From the NCBI RefSeq assembly GCF_014201615.1, contig NZ_JACHEU010000009.1:1-54859 (forward strand): a DNA stretch of 54,859 nt. The letters are read 5' to 3'. The notes under the pieces are model-generated. The model saw nothing but the letters and a program-made list of their open reading frames with translations. It ran no database searches and was not told where the DNA came from. The DNA is from Aquamicrobium lusatiense. Its GTDB lineage: Bacteria > Pseudomonadota > Alphaproteobacteria > Rhizobiales > Rhizobiaceae. A program made the position numbers and the translations under genes. Shown here piece by piece: positions 44,736 to 53,670 of the stretch (position 1 is its first letter; each line of letters opens with the position of its first letter).

Positions 44736-45692
44736 ATGCCGCCAAGCCGCAATACGACTGAGGAACAAAGGGATATCGCTGCACTGTGGCTGGCGAAGCA
44801 GACGGGCGGCTCGCTCACGCCTGATGAGCGTCGCGAGCTGGAGCACTGGCTGAATGTCGATCCTGCCAACCGGTTGGCCTGGGATGAAATGCGGGTGCTT
44901 TGGGCGCGCCTGGAGAAACCAGCGCAACAGGCCGCGGCCTCCTCACCTCCGCGCGGCGTGGTGGCCCGGCAAATGATGTCGCCTAAGGCATGGCTGACGG
45001 CGACCTGTGCAGGCGCGGTCGCCGTGTTCGCGGTCTGGGTGGTCAATCCCCATTTTCTGGAAGACCTGCAGGCCGATGTCGTCTCGGGACACGCCTATGT
45101 GATGCCGGTGAGGCTCCCGGACGGCTCCGTGGCAAGGGTAGGGGCCGATACGGCGATTGCCTTCGACTTCGATACCACGCGCCGGCATGTGCGCCTGCTG
45201 CGCGGAGAGGCTTTCTTCGAGGTCACGCCAGGCAGCACGCCGGCCTTCACTGTCGATGTCGATGGCGACCAGATACGGGTGGTCGGGACGGGTTTCAATG
45301 TCGACCGCAAGTCCGGCCGGACGACGGTGGCGGTCGAGCACGGCGAGGTTGCGGTGAGGGGCGCCCATGACCGGACGTCCCGTCATCTGACGCCGGGGCA
45401 ACAGATAGCGGTCACCTCCGGGGCCGGAGGCACAGTGGAAGAAGCCGACCTCGACGCCTCACTCGCCTGGTTGTCGGGGCGGCTGGTCGTTCGTCAGGTA
45501 CCGGTTTCCGATGTCATTGCCGCGCTCGGCCGGCACACCTCACAGCGGCTTCTCGTGAGAGGAAGCGTTTCCGGCAGGCGGATTTCCGGCACGTTTTCGC
45601 TGGACGATGTAGACGGGTCGCTCGACACGATCGCGGCTGCGGTGGATGCGACCGTCGTCCGCGCGCTGCCTCTCGTAACCCTCATGTTTTAA
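44736..45692 (+). CDS. fecR: FecR-type anti-sigma factor / signal transducer
   Basis: 318 residues from ATG 44736 (the open frame starts at 44556 but overlaps the sigma gene out of frame). N-terminal DUF4880-type part: DIAALWLAKQTGGSLTPDER, ELEHWLNVDPANRLAWDEM. One membrane segment near residues 88-105 (TATCAGAVAVFAVWVVN). Periplasmic FecR domain with LPDGSVARVGADTAIAF, RLLRGEAFFEVT, VVGTGFNVDR. The C-terminal DVIAALGRHTSQRLLV half contacts the receptor's STN domain. Same length as the FecR at 1562-2518, though the two are clearly diverged. Confidence 0.92.
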   Translation: MPPSRNTTEEQRDIAALWLAKQTGGSLTPDERRELEHWLNVDPANRLAWDEMRVLWARLEKPAQQAAASSPPRGVVARQMMSPKAWLTATCAGAVAVFAVWVVNPHFLEDLQADVVSGHAYVMPVRLPDGSVARVGADTAIAFDFDTTRRHVRLLRGEAFFEVTPGSTPAFTVDVDGDQIRVVGTGFNVDRKSGRTTVAVEHGEVAVRGAHDRTSRHLTPGQQIAVTSGAGGTVEEADLDASLAWLSGRLVVRQVPVSDVIAALGRHTSQRLLVRGSVSGRRISGTFSLDDVDGSLDTIAAAVDATVVRALPLVTLMF

Positions 45693-45774
45693 AGTCGCGC
45701 TTTTTTCTCAGGATTTTTTGACCCGACCATGAGGTCTTGCCTCCGTCATTCGTTTTAAGGGTAGGGGATGACGG

Positions 45775-48700
45775 ATGTCCCCGCTCGCTCGGGGAGTCGT
45801 GATGTCGGGGTCGAACCACAAGAATCGTATCAGGAATGTCGCTGCGCTCCTGCTTTGCAGCACCGCAGCACTGGCGGCAATGCCGGGCTGCCCGGGGCTC
45901 GCCCATGCTCAGGCCTCGTCGAGTGAACAAGCCTATCAGTTCGACATCCCGGCAAAGCCGCTGGCTTCGGCTCTGGCCGATGTGGGGAAGGTTTCCGGCT
46001 GGCGTATCGCTTATGCCTTCGACCTGTCCGGCACCAGTGCCCCGCTCAGCGGCAGCATGACGCCGCAACAGGCGGTGTCGCGCCTGCTTGCCGGAACGGA
46101 TGTGAGTTATCGTGTTTCGGGTCCCCGCTCGATCGTCTTGCAGGATCGCGTCTCCGCTGCCCACGCAACACCCGCCGCCGGCACTCCGCCACCAGACGGC
46201 TCGACAGTTCTTAACACCATCAACATACAGGGCGGCGGTGCGAGCACGGTCTACACGCCGTTCGAGACGGCTGCCGCAGCGAGCCACATTCCGGCCGAGC
46301 GCATCGAACGCTTCCGGGGATCGAGCCCGGCCGACATATTTCGTGGCACGCCGGGCGTGCTGTCAGGCGAGGCGCGCAACGGCGCCGGTTCCGTCGACGT
46401 CAACATCCGCGGCATGCAGGGGATGGGGCGTGTTCAGGTCAGCGTGGACGGCGCCGAGAACGCGCTTCAGATCAGTCAGGGCTATCAGGGCATTTCCAAT
46501 CGCACCTTTCTTGACCCCGACCTGATCGCCGGCGTGGATGTCATCAGGGGCGCGGACGTTTCATCGCGCGGCATCGCCGGCAGCGTGGCTTTGCGCACTT
46601 TGACTGCCGACGACATCGTCAGGCCCGGCGACACCTGGGGGGTACGCGTCAAAGGCGGTTTCGGCACCAACACATCGAAGCCGGAGCAGGGGGCGGTTGG
46701 CGGCTATGCGTGGCCCATCGTTCCATGGCTGGAGCCGAAGGTGCCTGTCGCCTCCGGTCAGGGTCTGGATCGTCCGGGGCTTTTGCAGCCCAGCAGCGGC
46801 TCAGGCAGCGTCGTGGCCGCAACAAAGGATGAGAACTATGACCTGCTGGCCGGATATGCATATCGAAAGCAGGGCAACTATCATGCGGGCAGGAACGGGC
46901 CGGCAGCCTCGCCGGTCAATCTCGGGCCCCGGCCATACTGCTATTCCGGCGGCATCTGTGATGATCGCTCCTGGGAGAATTACTATCAGAATGAAGGAAT
47001 AACCAACTACCGGCCCGGCGAGGAAGTGCTGAACACGCAGCTCGAAACGCAGTCGTGGCTGGCCAAAGCCACGTTGCATCTGGAGAATGAGCAAACGCTG
47101 CATCTTGGCTATACAGGTTTCCGCAGCGAGGGCGGAGACCTGCTGGCATCCCTGTTAAGCACCGAACGTATCCAGCCTGTGCAACAGCGCCTGACCACGG
47201 GGGTGGGGCTCGATACCGGCACATTGCGGTATCGCTGGCAGCCGGCGGACAACGAACTCATCGACCTGACGGTGAATGGCTGGGTGTCGCATCTGCGGCA
47301 GCGCTACGCACCGCGGGACCAGGGCAAAAACAAACCGGAAGATCTGGGCCTGCCTACCGACTTCCGCGCAGGCTCCGACTCGCTGCTGTGGGGTGGGGAT
47401 GTCGCCAACACGTCGCGTTTCGATCTTGCCGGATATGGCTCGCTCGATCTTTCATACGGTCTTTCCTACACCGCCGAGGACACCAGCCCGACAAAACATG
47501 CTCTCGTGATGGTTCCCGGGCAAGGCAGCCGCGGGTCGGTCATCCGCGACGCCGCAAGGCAGGAGGCCGGAGCATATGCCCGCCTCGCTTACAAACCGCT
47601 CGACTGGCTGACGGTGAATGCCGGAATGCGCTATTCGCACTACTGGTCGGATGATCGCAAGGTTCCCATCATCGATTACGGTGCATCGCGCAAACGCAAC
47701 GATGGTGGCTTCACCCCGGCTGTCGGCCTGACGCTTGAGCCTCTCCGCGGCGTCCAGCTTTATGCGAATTATGCCAGCGCGATGCGCATGCCGAGCATCG
47801 TGGAGGCAGGCGGAACTTTCGTTGTGCCCACGGGAAATCTCAGCCCCGAGCGCAACAACAGCTGGGACGTTGGCGCGAACTTTACAACGGACGGCCTTCT
47901 GTCCTCCGGCGACAGCGCCATGCTCAAGCTTGGCTATTTCAACTGGGATGTGAAGGATTACATTTCGCGCGAATACGGCACGCTTGGCGGCACGCAAAAT
48001 GTCGGCATGTATGTCCACAACATCGATCGCGCGAAATTTTCCGGCATCGAACTGACCGGCCGTTACGAGAACGGCGGCTTCACGGCAGAACTGAACGCAA
48101 ACTATTATCTCGGCGTCGATTTCTGCTATGCGGCCGGAACCTGTGCCAATGCCACGCTCTATGGCGACTATGCCACCAATCAGGTCCCACCGGAATATTC
48201 CGTCGACCTGTCGCTGTCGCAGAAACTCTTCGACGACCGCCTGACGCTTGGCGGCCGCATGCTCCATGTCGGCCCCCGCGCTGCCGGCCATGGGCAGGTC
48301 ACCACCACCGGGGCGATGCAGTTCATTTCGCTGGTGTCGTGGAAGCCATACACGCTGGTTGACGTATTCGCCGAATACAGGGTCTCGGACAGTCTCACGG
48401 CAACCGTCCGTGTCGAGAACCTGACCGACCAGTATTATGTCGATCCCCTGAGCCTTGTCCGCCAACCTGGCCCGGGGCGAACATTTTATGCAGGCCTGAC
48501 GGGTACCTTTGGCGGAAACCAGACCCTTCCGCATTTCTCAGCGCCCTTTATCCGGGACCTCAAGGGCGGCAAGGTGGACTGGACCGGCGCCTATGCCGGG
48601 TTTCATTTTGGCACCGGTGTTGGCCGCACATGGGGGAACACGACCTCGCTCGACGGCACGGCACCAGACGTAGCGGCAACGGAATCCGCCGATCTGAACC

Positions 48701-49425
48701 TCAACGGTATGAATTTTGGCGTGCAGGCCGGCTACAACTGGCAGTTTGGCAACGGGCTGGTTCTGGGCGCAGAGGCGGGCTGGACGAAAAGCTATCTCAA
48801 TGGAGCGCAGGGAGCGGCAACGACGGAAAGCTGGACAAGCTCCGTTGGACTGCCCGGAGAAGGGCTTCAGGCGAATACCCACTACAATATCGACTGGACA
48901 GCCGCCTTGCGCGGTCGCGTCGGCTATGCGTTTGACAACAGGTGGATGCTCTACGGATCGGGCGGTGTCGCCTTTGCAAAGGAAACCCAGTGGCGGGATC
49001 AGTTTGCCATCCAGGAAGTCATGCAGGACACGACGGATGTGGTCTTCGTGGAGAAGGATTCGGCCACGCGCATCGGATATACGTTCGGCGGCGGTGCAGA
49101 ATATGCGCTCAACGAGCGATGGTCCATCAATGCCGATTATTCATACAGCGGCTTTTCGCGAAAGGGCTTCAGGTTCGACAAGGCGCGTGCTGGCGTGACC
49201 CGGGACTACGTGACACAGGAAGTGATCGGCAAGGAGTGGAGGGAAAACCCGAACCGCGAGATCTTCGGCGATGCGATGTGTGACATGATCCCGGGCTTCT
49301 GCGATCCTTTTGAGGCGGATGTCTACGGACCGGTTCACCATCAGGGCAGCCCCACAACGGGCCGCCGCGCGTCGAACGCGCTCGACTTCCACACCTTCAG
49401 GATCGGCCTGAATTACAGGTTTTGA
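45775..49425 (+). CDS. STN-type TonB-dependent haem-like receptor fused to an Omp25/Omp31-like beta-barrel
   Basis: 1216 residues, against about 800-900 for a transducing receptor. Start ATG 45775, or ATG 45802 after GGGAG. Signal peptide ends about residue 47 (LAHAQA). STN domain 52-124, TonB box TVLNTINIQG at 144-153, plug with VNIRGMQGMGRVQVSVDGAE, then a barrel with SAMRMPS and PTGNLSPERNNSW in the positions of the FRAP and NPNL boxes of haem receptors. The receptor ends normally at Phe912 (RTFYAGLTGTF). After a 22-residue linker, residues 935-1216 make a second complete barrel. It opens DWTGAYAGFHFGTGVG, includes GVQAGYNWQFGNGLVLGAEA, and ends FRIGLNYRF. The second part resembles Omp25/Omp31, a family with haemin-binding members. 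Confidence 0.93.
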   Translation: MSPLARGVVMSGSNHKNRIRNVAALLLCSTAALAAMPGCPGLAHAQASSSEQAYQFDIPAKPLASALADVGKVSGWRIAYAFDLSGTSAPLSGSMTPQQAVSRLLAGTDVSYRVSGPRSIVLQDRVSAAHATPAAGTPPPDGSTVLNTINIQGGGASTVYTPFETAAAASHIPAERIERFRGSSPADIFRGTPGVLSGEARNGAGSVDVNIRGMQGMGRVQVSVDGAENALQISQGYQGISNRTFLDPDLIAGVDVIRGADVSSRGIAGSVALRTLTADDIVRPGDTWGVRVKGGFGTNTSKPEQGAVGGYAWPIVPWLEPKVPVASGQGLDRPGLLQPSSGSGSVVAATKDENYDLLAGYAYRKQGNYHAGRNGPAASPVNLGPRPYCYSGGICDDRSWENYYQNEGITNYRPGEEVLNTQLETQSWLAKATLHLENEQTLHLGYTGFRSEGGDLLASLLSTERIQPVQQRLTTGVGLDTGTLRYRWQPADNELIDLTVNGWVSHLRQRYAPRDQGKNKPEDLGLPTDFRAGSDSLLWGGDVANTSRFDLAGYGSLDLSYGLSYTAEDTSPTKHALVMVPGQGSRGSVIRDAARQEAGAYARLAYKPLDWLTVNAGMRYSHYWSDDRKVPIIDYGASRKRNDGGFTPAVGLTLEPLRGVQLYANYASAMRMPSIVEAGGTFVVPTGNLSPERNNSWDVGANFTTDGLLSSGDSAMLKLGYFNWDVKDYISREYGTLGGTQNVGMYVHNIDRAKFSGIELTGRYENGGFTAELNANYYLGVDFCYAAGTCANATLYGDYATNQVPPEYSVDLSLSQKLFDDRLTLGGRMLHVGPRAAGHGQVTTTGAMQFISLVSWKPYTLVDVFAEYRVSDSLTATVRVENLTDQYYVDPLSLVRQPGPGRTFYAGLTGTFGGNQTLPHFSAPFIRDLKGGKVDWTGAYAGFHFGTGVGRTWGNTTSLDGTAPDVAATESADLNLNGMNFGVQAGYNWQFGNGLVLGAEAGWTKSYLNGAQGAATTESWTSSVGLPGEGLQANTHYNIDWTAALRGRVGYAFDNRWMLYGSGGVAFAKETQWRDQFAIQEVMQDTTDVVFVEKDSATRIGYTFGGGAEYALNERWSINADYSYSGFSRKGFRFDKARAGVTRDYVTQEVIGKEWRENPNREIFGDAMCDMIPGFCDPFEADVYGPVHHQGSPTTGRRASNALDFHTFRIGLNYRF

Positions 49426-49598
49426 TCGCGAAACAGGGTCTGGCGCTCTCCTCGTCTTTAGGGAGCGTCACGAACCTGTCTGGGACCGTTGTCCAGCAAA
49501 ATTCTTGACAAAAAGGGACTTGGGGCACATAGCCCTGCAGTTCTTCGGCCATCGGCTTCCGAGCCGTTTGGCGCATTGCCGCGTGAACGAGGCAGACT

Positions 49599-49625
49599 GC
49601 GGAACGGGAGCCCTTTCCGTTCCGC
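49599..49625 (-). terminator. Hairpin downstream of the aminotransferase gene
   Basis: Perfect 9-bp stem GCGGAACGG / CCGTTCCGC with a nine-base loop, 15 bp beyond the aminotransferase stop on the minus strand and 170 bp beyond the receptor stop on the plus strand. No T run on either side. Probable shared transcript end. Confidence 0.45.
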
Positions 49626-49639
49626 GGTCTTCACACGCA

Positions 49640-50902
49640 TCAGAAGGTCTGGAGTTTTAGCGATGCGTCGGCGAGAGCCTCCAGTTCCGAACTGTCGACC
49701 TCTCCTGTGCGAAGCGACGCGAATGCCTCTCCCAGAGCCTCGACGCCCTGCCGGATGCGTTCCGGCTCCTCGTAGGAATAGCAAAGGCGCAGCGCATTTC
49801 TGGAAGGCTCCAGCGGATAGGACAGGCGACCCGAATAGGTTTTCACGCCCTTTTTTATCGCAAGACCGGCAAGCATGTCGGCATCGATGTCGTCCGGAAG
49901 TTCCACCCAAAGGAAATATCCGCCCTGCGGAACATGGACGCTCGCTTCGGGCAGATGGCGGCGCAGTTCGTCTACCATCATGTCCCGATGAATGCGCAAC
50001 TGGCGAATGATCGCGGCAATGTGGTGCGCCACCTGATTACCGGCGAGGAGTTCGAGAAAAATGCGCTGATTGAACGGACTGGTGCCGCCATCGGCCTTGT
50101 GCGCGGCCATACGCTCTATGATCGACGCGGAGGCAATGACCCAGCCGATGCGCATGCCTGGCGCCAGTATTTTCGAAGCCGTACCCAGCGCAATCACCAC
50201 GCCGGACTCATCGAGGCTTTTCATGGGCGGCACCGCCTCGCCCTCGAAGCGGATACGCCGATAGGGGTCGTCCTCGATGATCACGAAGCCGAAACGCCGG
50301 GCGAGACGGATCAACTCGTGCCGCCTCTCCAGGCTTGTGGTGATGCCGGTCGGGTTGTGAAAATCAGGAACGTCAAACAGCAGCTTGGGCAGTTTATCTC
50401 CCGCGCTCTGAGCGGCCGCGAGCCTTTGTTCAAGCACATCCGCCTGCATTCCCTGCTCGTCCTGCGGGATGGCCCAGAAATCAGCCTCATGCGTGCGCAG
50501 GATGCTGAGCGCGGTCATATAGGTTGGCGCGGTGACGATGACGGCGTCGCCCGGTTCGATGAAAACCCGGCAGGCAAGATCAAGCCCATGCTTGGCGCCG
50601 TTGACGACCATCACATTGTCGCGCGCGCAGACGATGCCGTCGGCGGCAACATAGTCGACGATCTGGTCGCGAAGCTCTTCCAGACCAAGGACGTCGGAAT
50701 ATTGCATCGTCTCCGTTCGGTGAGCCGCCGCCGCCTTGCCTGCCTCCATGCTGATATCGGGCAGGCAGCGTGGAAAGGCATAGCCTCCCGACAATTCGAC
50801 GAGATCATTTGCTGCGGCATGGCTAGCATGGCTGGAATTCAGCGCGCGCGCGGCAAACCGGTATGAGGGATTGTTTGGTGTCTCGATATTATGGTTTGCC
50901 AT
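49640..50902 (-). CDS. PLP-dependent class I/II aminotransferase (MocR/LysN-like, without DNA-binding domain)
   Basis: 420 residues; ATG 50902 lies one base beyond the ATPase stop, so it is translationally linked. Fold-type I residues are visible: FHNPTG (Asn183), IIEDDPYRRIRF (Asp211/Asp212, Tyr214), the PLP lysine Lys244 in GTASKILAPG, and Arg251 just after. The sequence resembles 2-aminoadipate/aromatic aminotransferases and the catalytic half of MocR regulators; no helix-turn-helix is attached. As last gene of an amino-acid importer operon, it probably transaminates the imported amino acid. Confidence 0.92.
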   Translation of the reverse strand: MANHNIETPNNPSYRFAARALNSSHASHAAANDLVELSGGYAFPRCLPDISMEAGKAAAAHRTETMQYSDVLGLEELRDQIVDYVAADGIVCARDNVMVVNGAKHGLDLACRVFIEPGDAVIVTAPTYMTALSILRTHEADFWAIPQDEQGMQADVLEQRLAAAQSAGDKLPKLLFDVPDFHNPTGITTSLERRHELIRLARRFGFVIIEDDPYRRIRFEGEAVPPMKSLDESGVVIALGTASKILAPGMRIGWVIASASIIERMAAHKADGGTSPFNQRIFLELLAGNQVAHHIAAIIRQLRIHRDMMVDELRRHLPEASVHVPQGGYFLWVELPDDIDADMLAGLAIKKGVKTYSGRLSYPLEPSRNALRLCYSYEEPERIRQGVEALGEAFASLRTGEVDSSELEALADASLKLQTF

Positions 50903-50903
50903 C

Positions 50904-51668
50904 TCACATAACTCTGCTCAGGAATGCACGGGTGCGTTCTTCTTTCGGATCGGTGAGGATGGAACGCGCGGCACCGCTCTCGACGATTTCGCCGTCGACC
51001 ATAAAATGCACGGTATCGGCGACCTCACGGGCGAACCCGATCTCGTGGGTGACGAGGATCATCGTCATCCCTTCTTCGGCCAGCGTTTTCATCACCGCCA
51101 GCACCTCGCCGACCAGTTCCGGATCAAGCGCCGATGTCGGTTCATCGAACAGCATCAGGCGTGGCTTCATCGCCAGTGCCCGCACGATGGCGACACGCTG
51201 CTGCTGGCCGCCGGAAAGCTGTGCCGGATATTCGTTTTCCTTGGCGGACAACCCCACCCGGGCCAGCAATGCGCGCGCATTCGCGGTCGCTTCCTTGCGG
51301 GAAGCGACACGCAGGATCACCGGCGCCTCGATGATGTTTTCCAGCACCGTCATATGCGGGAACAGGTTGAAGCGCTGGAACACCATGCCGATATGGGCAC
51401 GCTGGCGTGCGAGCGCGGTTTCATCCAGCTCGTGGAACCGGCCGTTGCGTTCCTCGTAACCCATTGGCTGGCCGTCGACATAGATCATGCCGCGGCTCTG
51501 GGTTTCGAGCCGGTTTATGCAGCGCAGGGCGGTGGATTTTCCAGCTCCGGAAGGACCGATGATACACGCCACTTCGCCGTCCAGAACATCAAAGCTGACA
51601 TTCCTGAGCACATTGACCGTGCCAAAAGACTTGGAAACGTTCCGGACCTCGACGACAGTCTTTTTCAT
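50904..51668 (-). CDS. Polar amino acid ABC transporter ATPase (GlnQ/HisP type)
   Basis: 254 residues. Walker [10 protein letters not shown] near residue 39, Q-loop [17 protein letters not shown], signature LSGGQQQR, Walker [14 protein letters not shown], and the closing [19 protein letters not shown] are typical of the amino-acid group. The start overlaps the permease stop by 4 bp, and the stop is one base from the aminotransferase ATG. Confidence 0.95.
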   Translation of the reverse strand: MKKTVVEVRNVSKSFGTVNVLRNVSFDVLDGEVACIIGPSGAGKSTALRCINRLETQSRGMIYVDGQPMGYEERNGRFHELDETALARQRAHIGMVFQRFNLFPHMTVLENIIEAPVILRVASRKEATANARALLARVGLSAKENEYPAQLSGGQQQRVAIVRALAMKPRLMLFDEPTSALDPELVGEVLAVMKTLAEEGMTMILVTHEIGFAREVADTVHFMVDGEIVESGAARSILTDPKEERTRAFLSRVM

Positions 51669-52585
51669 GGCGTTCCGGCTTTCCTGTTCCTGCTGCGCCC
51701 GAACATGATGGCGAAGAAATCCCTGAGCGATTGCAGGGCCTGAGGCTCCTGCGTTTCAGCAAAACCCCGCGAATAGCGGCGCTCGATATAGAACTGCATG
51801 ATGCTGAACACCGTGGTCAGCAGCAGGTACCAGAGGCTCGCAACGACCAGCAGTTCGAGGATGCGGAAATTCTCGTTGTAGATCCGGGTGGCCTGGGTCA
51901 GCAGATCACCCGCCGCGATCACCGAGATCAGCGATGACGTCTTGAGCAGCGAAATGAACTGGTTTCCGGTTGGCGGGATGATGATGCGCAGCGCCTGCGG
52001 AAGCACGATGCGCGACAGAACCCTGCCCGGCGGCATGCCGAGCGCCTTTGCGGCTTCGCGCTGGCCGCGATCGACACTCAATATGCCGGCCCGCACGATC
52101 TCGGACATGTAGGCGCCTTCGTTGAGGCCCAGTCCCAGCAGTGCCGTGAGGGTTGCCGTCATCAGCGCATTGGTTGAGATGTCGAACATCACCGGGCCGC
52201 CGGGAATGCTCAGCGATATGCTTGGGAAGATGATGCCGATATTGAACCAGAAGATCAGCTGCACAAGAACAGGCGTTCCCCGGAAGAACCAGATGAACGC
52301 ACCGGCCGTGCTGCGCATGACGGGATTGTCGGACACACGCATCACCGCAAGCATGATGCCCAAAACCAGCCCGATCAGCATGGATCCGCATGTGATGTAC
52401 AACGTGATCCAGACGCCCGTGAGAATACGGGGATCAAACATATAGGCCGGCACCGTCGAAAAGTGGAATATCTCGTTGCGCGCCACCTGCCAGACCAGCA
52501 GGACTACCAGCAGTGCGATGAGCAGGCTGAACACCCACCGCCCCGGGTGGCGTCGGAGGACGATCTCGTAGTCATCCTTTATCAT
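51665..52585 (-). CDS. Polar amino acid ABC transporter permease (HisM/GlnP type)
   Basis: 306 residues from ATG 52585; the frame is open to 52630 but the family-like sequence starts at [17 protein letters not shown]. First helix [16 protein letters not shown]. The block [20 protein letters not shown] and the EAA loop [20 protein letters not shown] with [20 protein letters not shown] are characteristic. Only one permease gene is present, so the channel is probably a homodimer. Confidence 0.93.
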   Translation of the reverse strand: MIKDDYEIVLRRHPGRWVFSLLIALLVVLLVWQVARNEIFHFSTVPAYMFDPRILTGVWITLYITCGSMLIGLVLGIMLAVMRVSDNPVMRSTAGAFIWFFRGTPVLVQLIFWFNIGIIFPSISLSIPGGPVMFDISTNALMTATLTALLGLGLNEGAYMSEIVRAGILSVDRGQREAAKALGMPPGRVLSRIVLPQALRIIIPPTGNQFISLLKTSSLISVIAAGDLLTQATRIYNENFRILELLVVASLWYLLLTTVFSIMQFYIERRYSRGFAETQEPQALQSLRDFFAIMFGRSRNRKAGTP

Positions 52586-52652
52586 TGTCGCTATTCGCTC
52601 CGGAGAAATAGGGCGTGACCCGGAAGGCACCGGGCCACGTTTCAGGTGCGGG

Positions 52653-53516
52653 TCAGCGGGCTGCCGCGTTGACGGTCGCCTTGCCGATCGCGATCTGGCT
52701 CACGTCGTATTTTTCGAGAATGCGCCCATATTCGCCGCTGGCGATGATGGCATCGAGACCGCGCATCAGCGCCTGAGCCAGCGCTTCGCGGTTCTTTGCG
52801 ATCGCCATGCCATAAGGGGCAGCGGAGAACTGCTCGCCGACAAGATCAAGAACGCCGTCGGATTGCTGGACCTTGTAGGCCGACAGCGGATAATCATGGA
52901 TGATCACGTCCGCACGACCGCCGCGCAGCTGAAGCATGGACTGGGTGGCTTCAGGAAATTCGTTGACCGTGACGGCAGGCCGTCCTTCAGCAACACATTT
53001 CTCCGACTGTCGTTTCGCATAGGTTGTGGCAAGATCACCGGTCTGCGAAGCAACGATCAGGCCACAGATATCATCAATACCCTTCACGCCCTTTGGATTG
53101 CCTCTGGCGACGATAATGCCTGAACCGACATCGGCGTAATTGACGAAATCGACGACCTGCTGGCGTTCAACGGTGTCGGTAATGCCGGTCATCCCGACAT
53201 CGAAGCGGCCAGCGCTGATGCCCGGAATAATGCCATCGAACTTGATGTTGACCCACTCGACCCTGAGCCCAAGTTCCTTCGCAATCGCTTCGATGATCTC
53301 GGCGTCGATGCCGACATACGCACCGCTGCTGTCAACCGAGACGATCGGCGGGAAGGAAGCGGTCGCCGCGACTGTAATGGCGTCTTCCCTGATCAGGCCG
53401 AGATCCTGATCCTGCGCGTAAGCAGTCGTAACGGCACCGAGGGATACGGTGAAAACCACCGCCGCCATGGCAGAAATTCCGCGGCAAAAAGTGCGTGTTT
53501 CGTTCCTGATTGACAT
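52653..53516 (-). CDS. Polar amino acid ABC transporter substrate-binding protein (SBP family 3)
   Basis: 287 residues from ATG 53516 after AGGGGAAG; the frame is open to 53600. Signal peptide to about residue 34 (VTTAYAQ). Family-3 features: ASFPPIVSVDSSGAYVGIDA, EIIEAIAKELGLRVEWVNIK, FDVGMTGITDTVERQQVVDF, IIHDYPLSAYKVQ. Captures an amino acid in the periplasm for the permease/ATPase pair. First gene of the four-gene operon, 67 bp before the permease start; divergent from a LysR gene. Confidence 0.95.
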   Translation of the reverse strand: MSIRNETRTFCRGISAMAAVVFTVSLGAVTTAYAQDQDLGLIREDAITVAATASFPPIVSVDSSGAYVGIDAEIIEAIAKELGLRVEWVNIKFDGIIPGISAGRFDVGMTGITDTVERQQVVDFVNYADVGSGIIVARGNPKGVKGIDDICGLIVASQTGDLATTYAKRQSEKCVAEGRPAVTVNEFPEATQSMLQLRGGRADVIIHDYPLSAYKVQQSDGVLDLVGEQFSAAPYGMAIAKNREALAQALMRGLDAIIASGEYGRILEKYDVSQIAIGKATVNAAAR

Positions 53517-53543
53517 AGGCTTCCCCTTTTCCAATTCGAGTTT

Positions 53544-53658
53544 CTTATACAGGTAAAGATGACGAACTTCCCTGTTTATAAGGATGAGCCTATGTTTCAT
53601 TCAGTGTCTGCGAACTGTCCAATCCTATTATTGGTATGAAATATAAGGTTCTCTTATA
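53544..53658. promoter_or_regulatory. Repeated TATAAG/CTTATA half-sites in the LysR/SBP divergent region
   Basis: Four half-sites are seen: CTTATA at 53544-53549, TATAAG at 53577-53582, TATAAG at 53642-53647 and CTTATA at 53653-53658. The last two form a 17-bp inverted repeat with a 5-base spacer, 13 bases before the LysR start. The first two are also inverted with CAGG/CCTG next to them. Such paired sites fit LysR binding and autoregulation. Confidence 0.5.
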
Positions 53659-53670
53659 GATGGGGGCGAC

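Noticed and set aside
47452..48534. 360-codon minus-strand frame inside the large receptor
   Set aside because: It is a shadow of the receptor's GC-rich codon pattern, with no family resemblance and no promoter or ribosome site.
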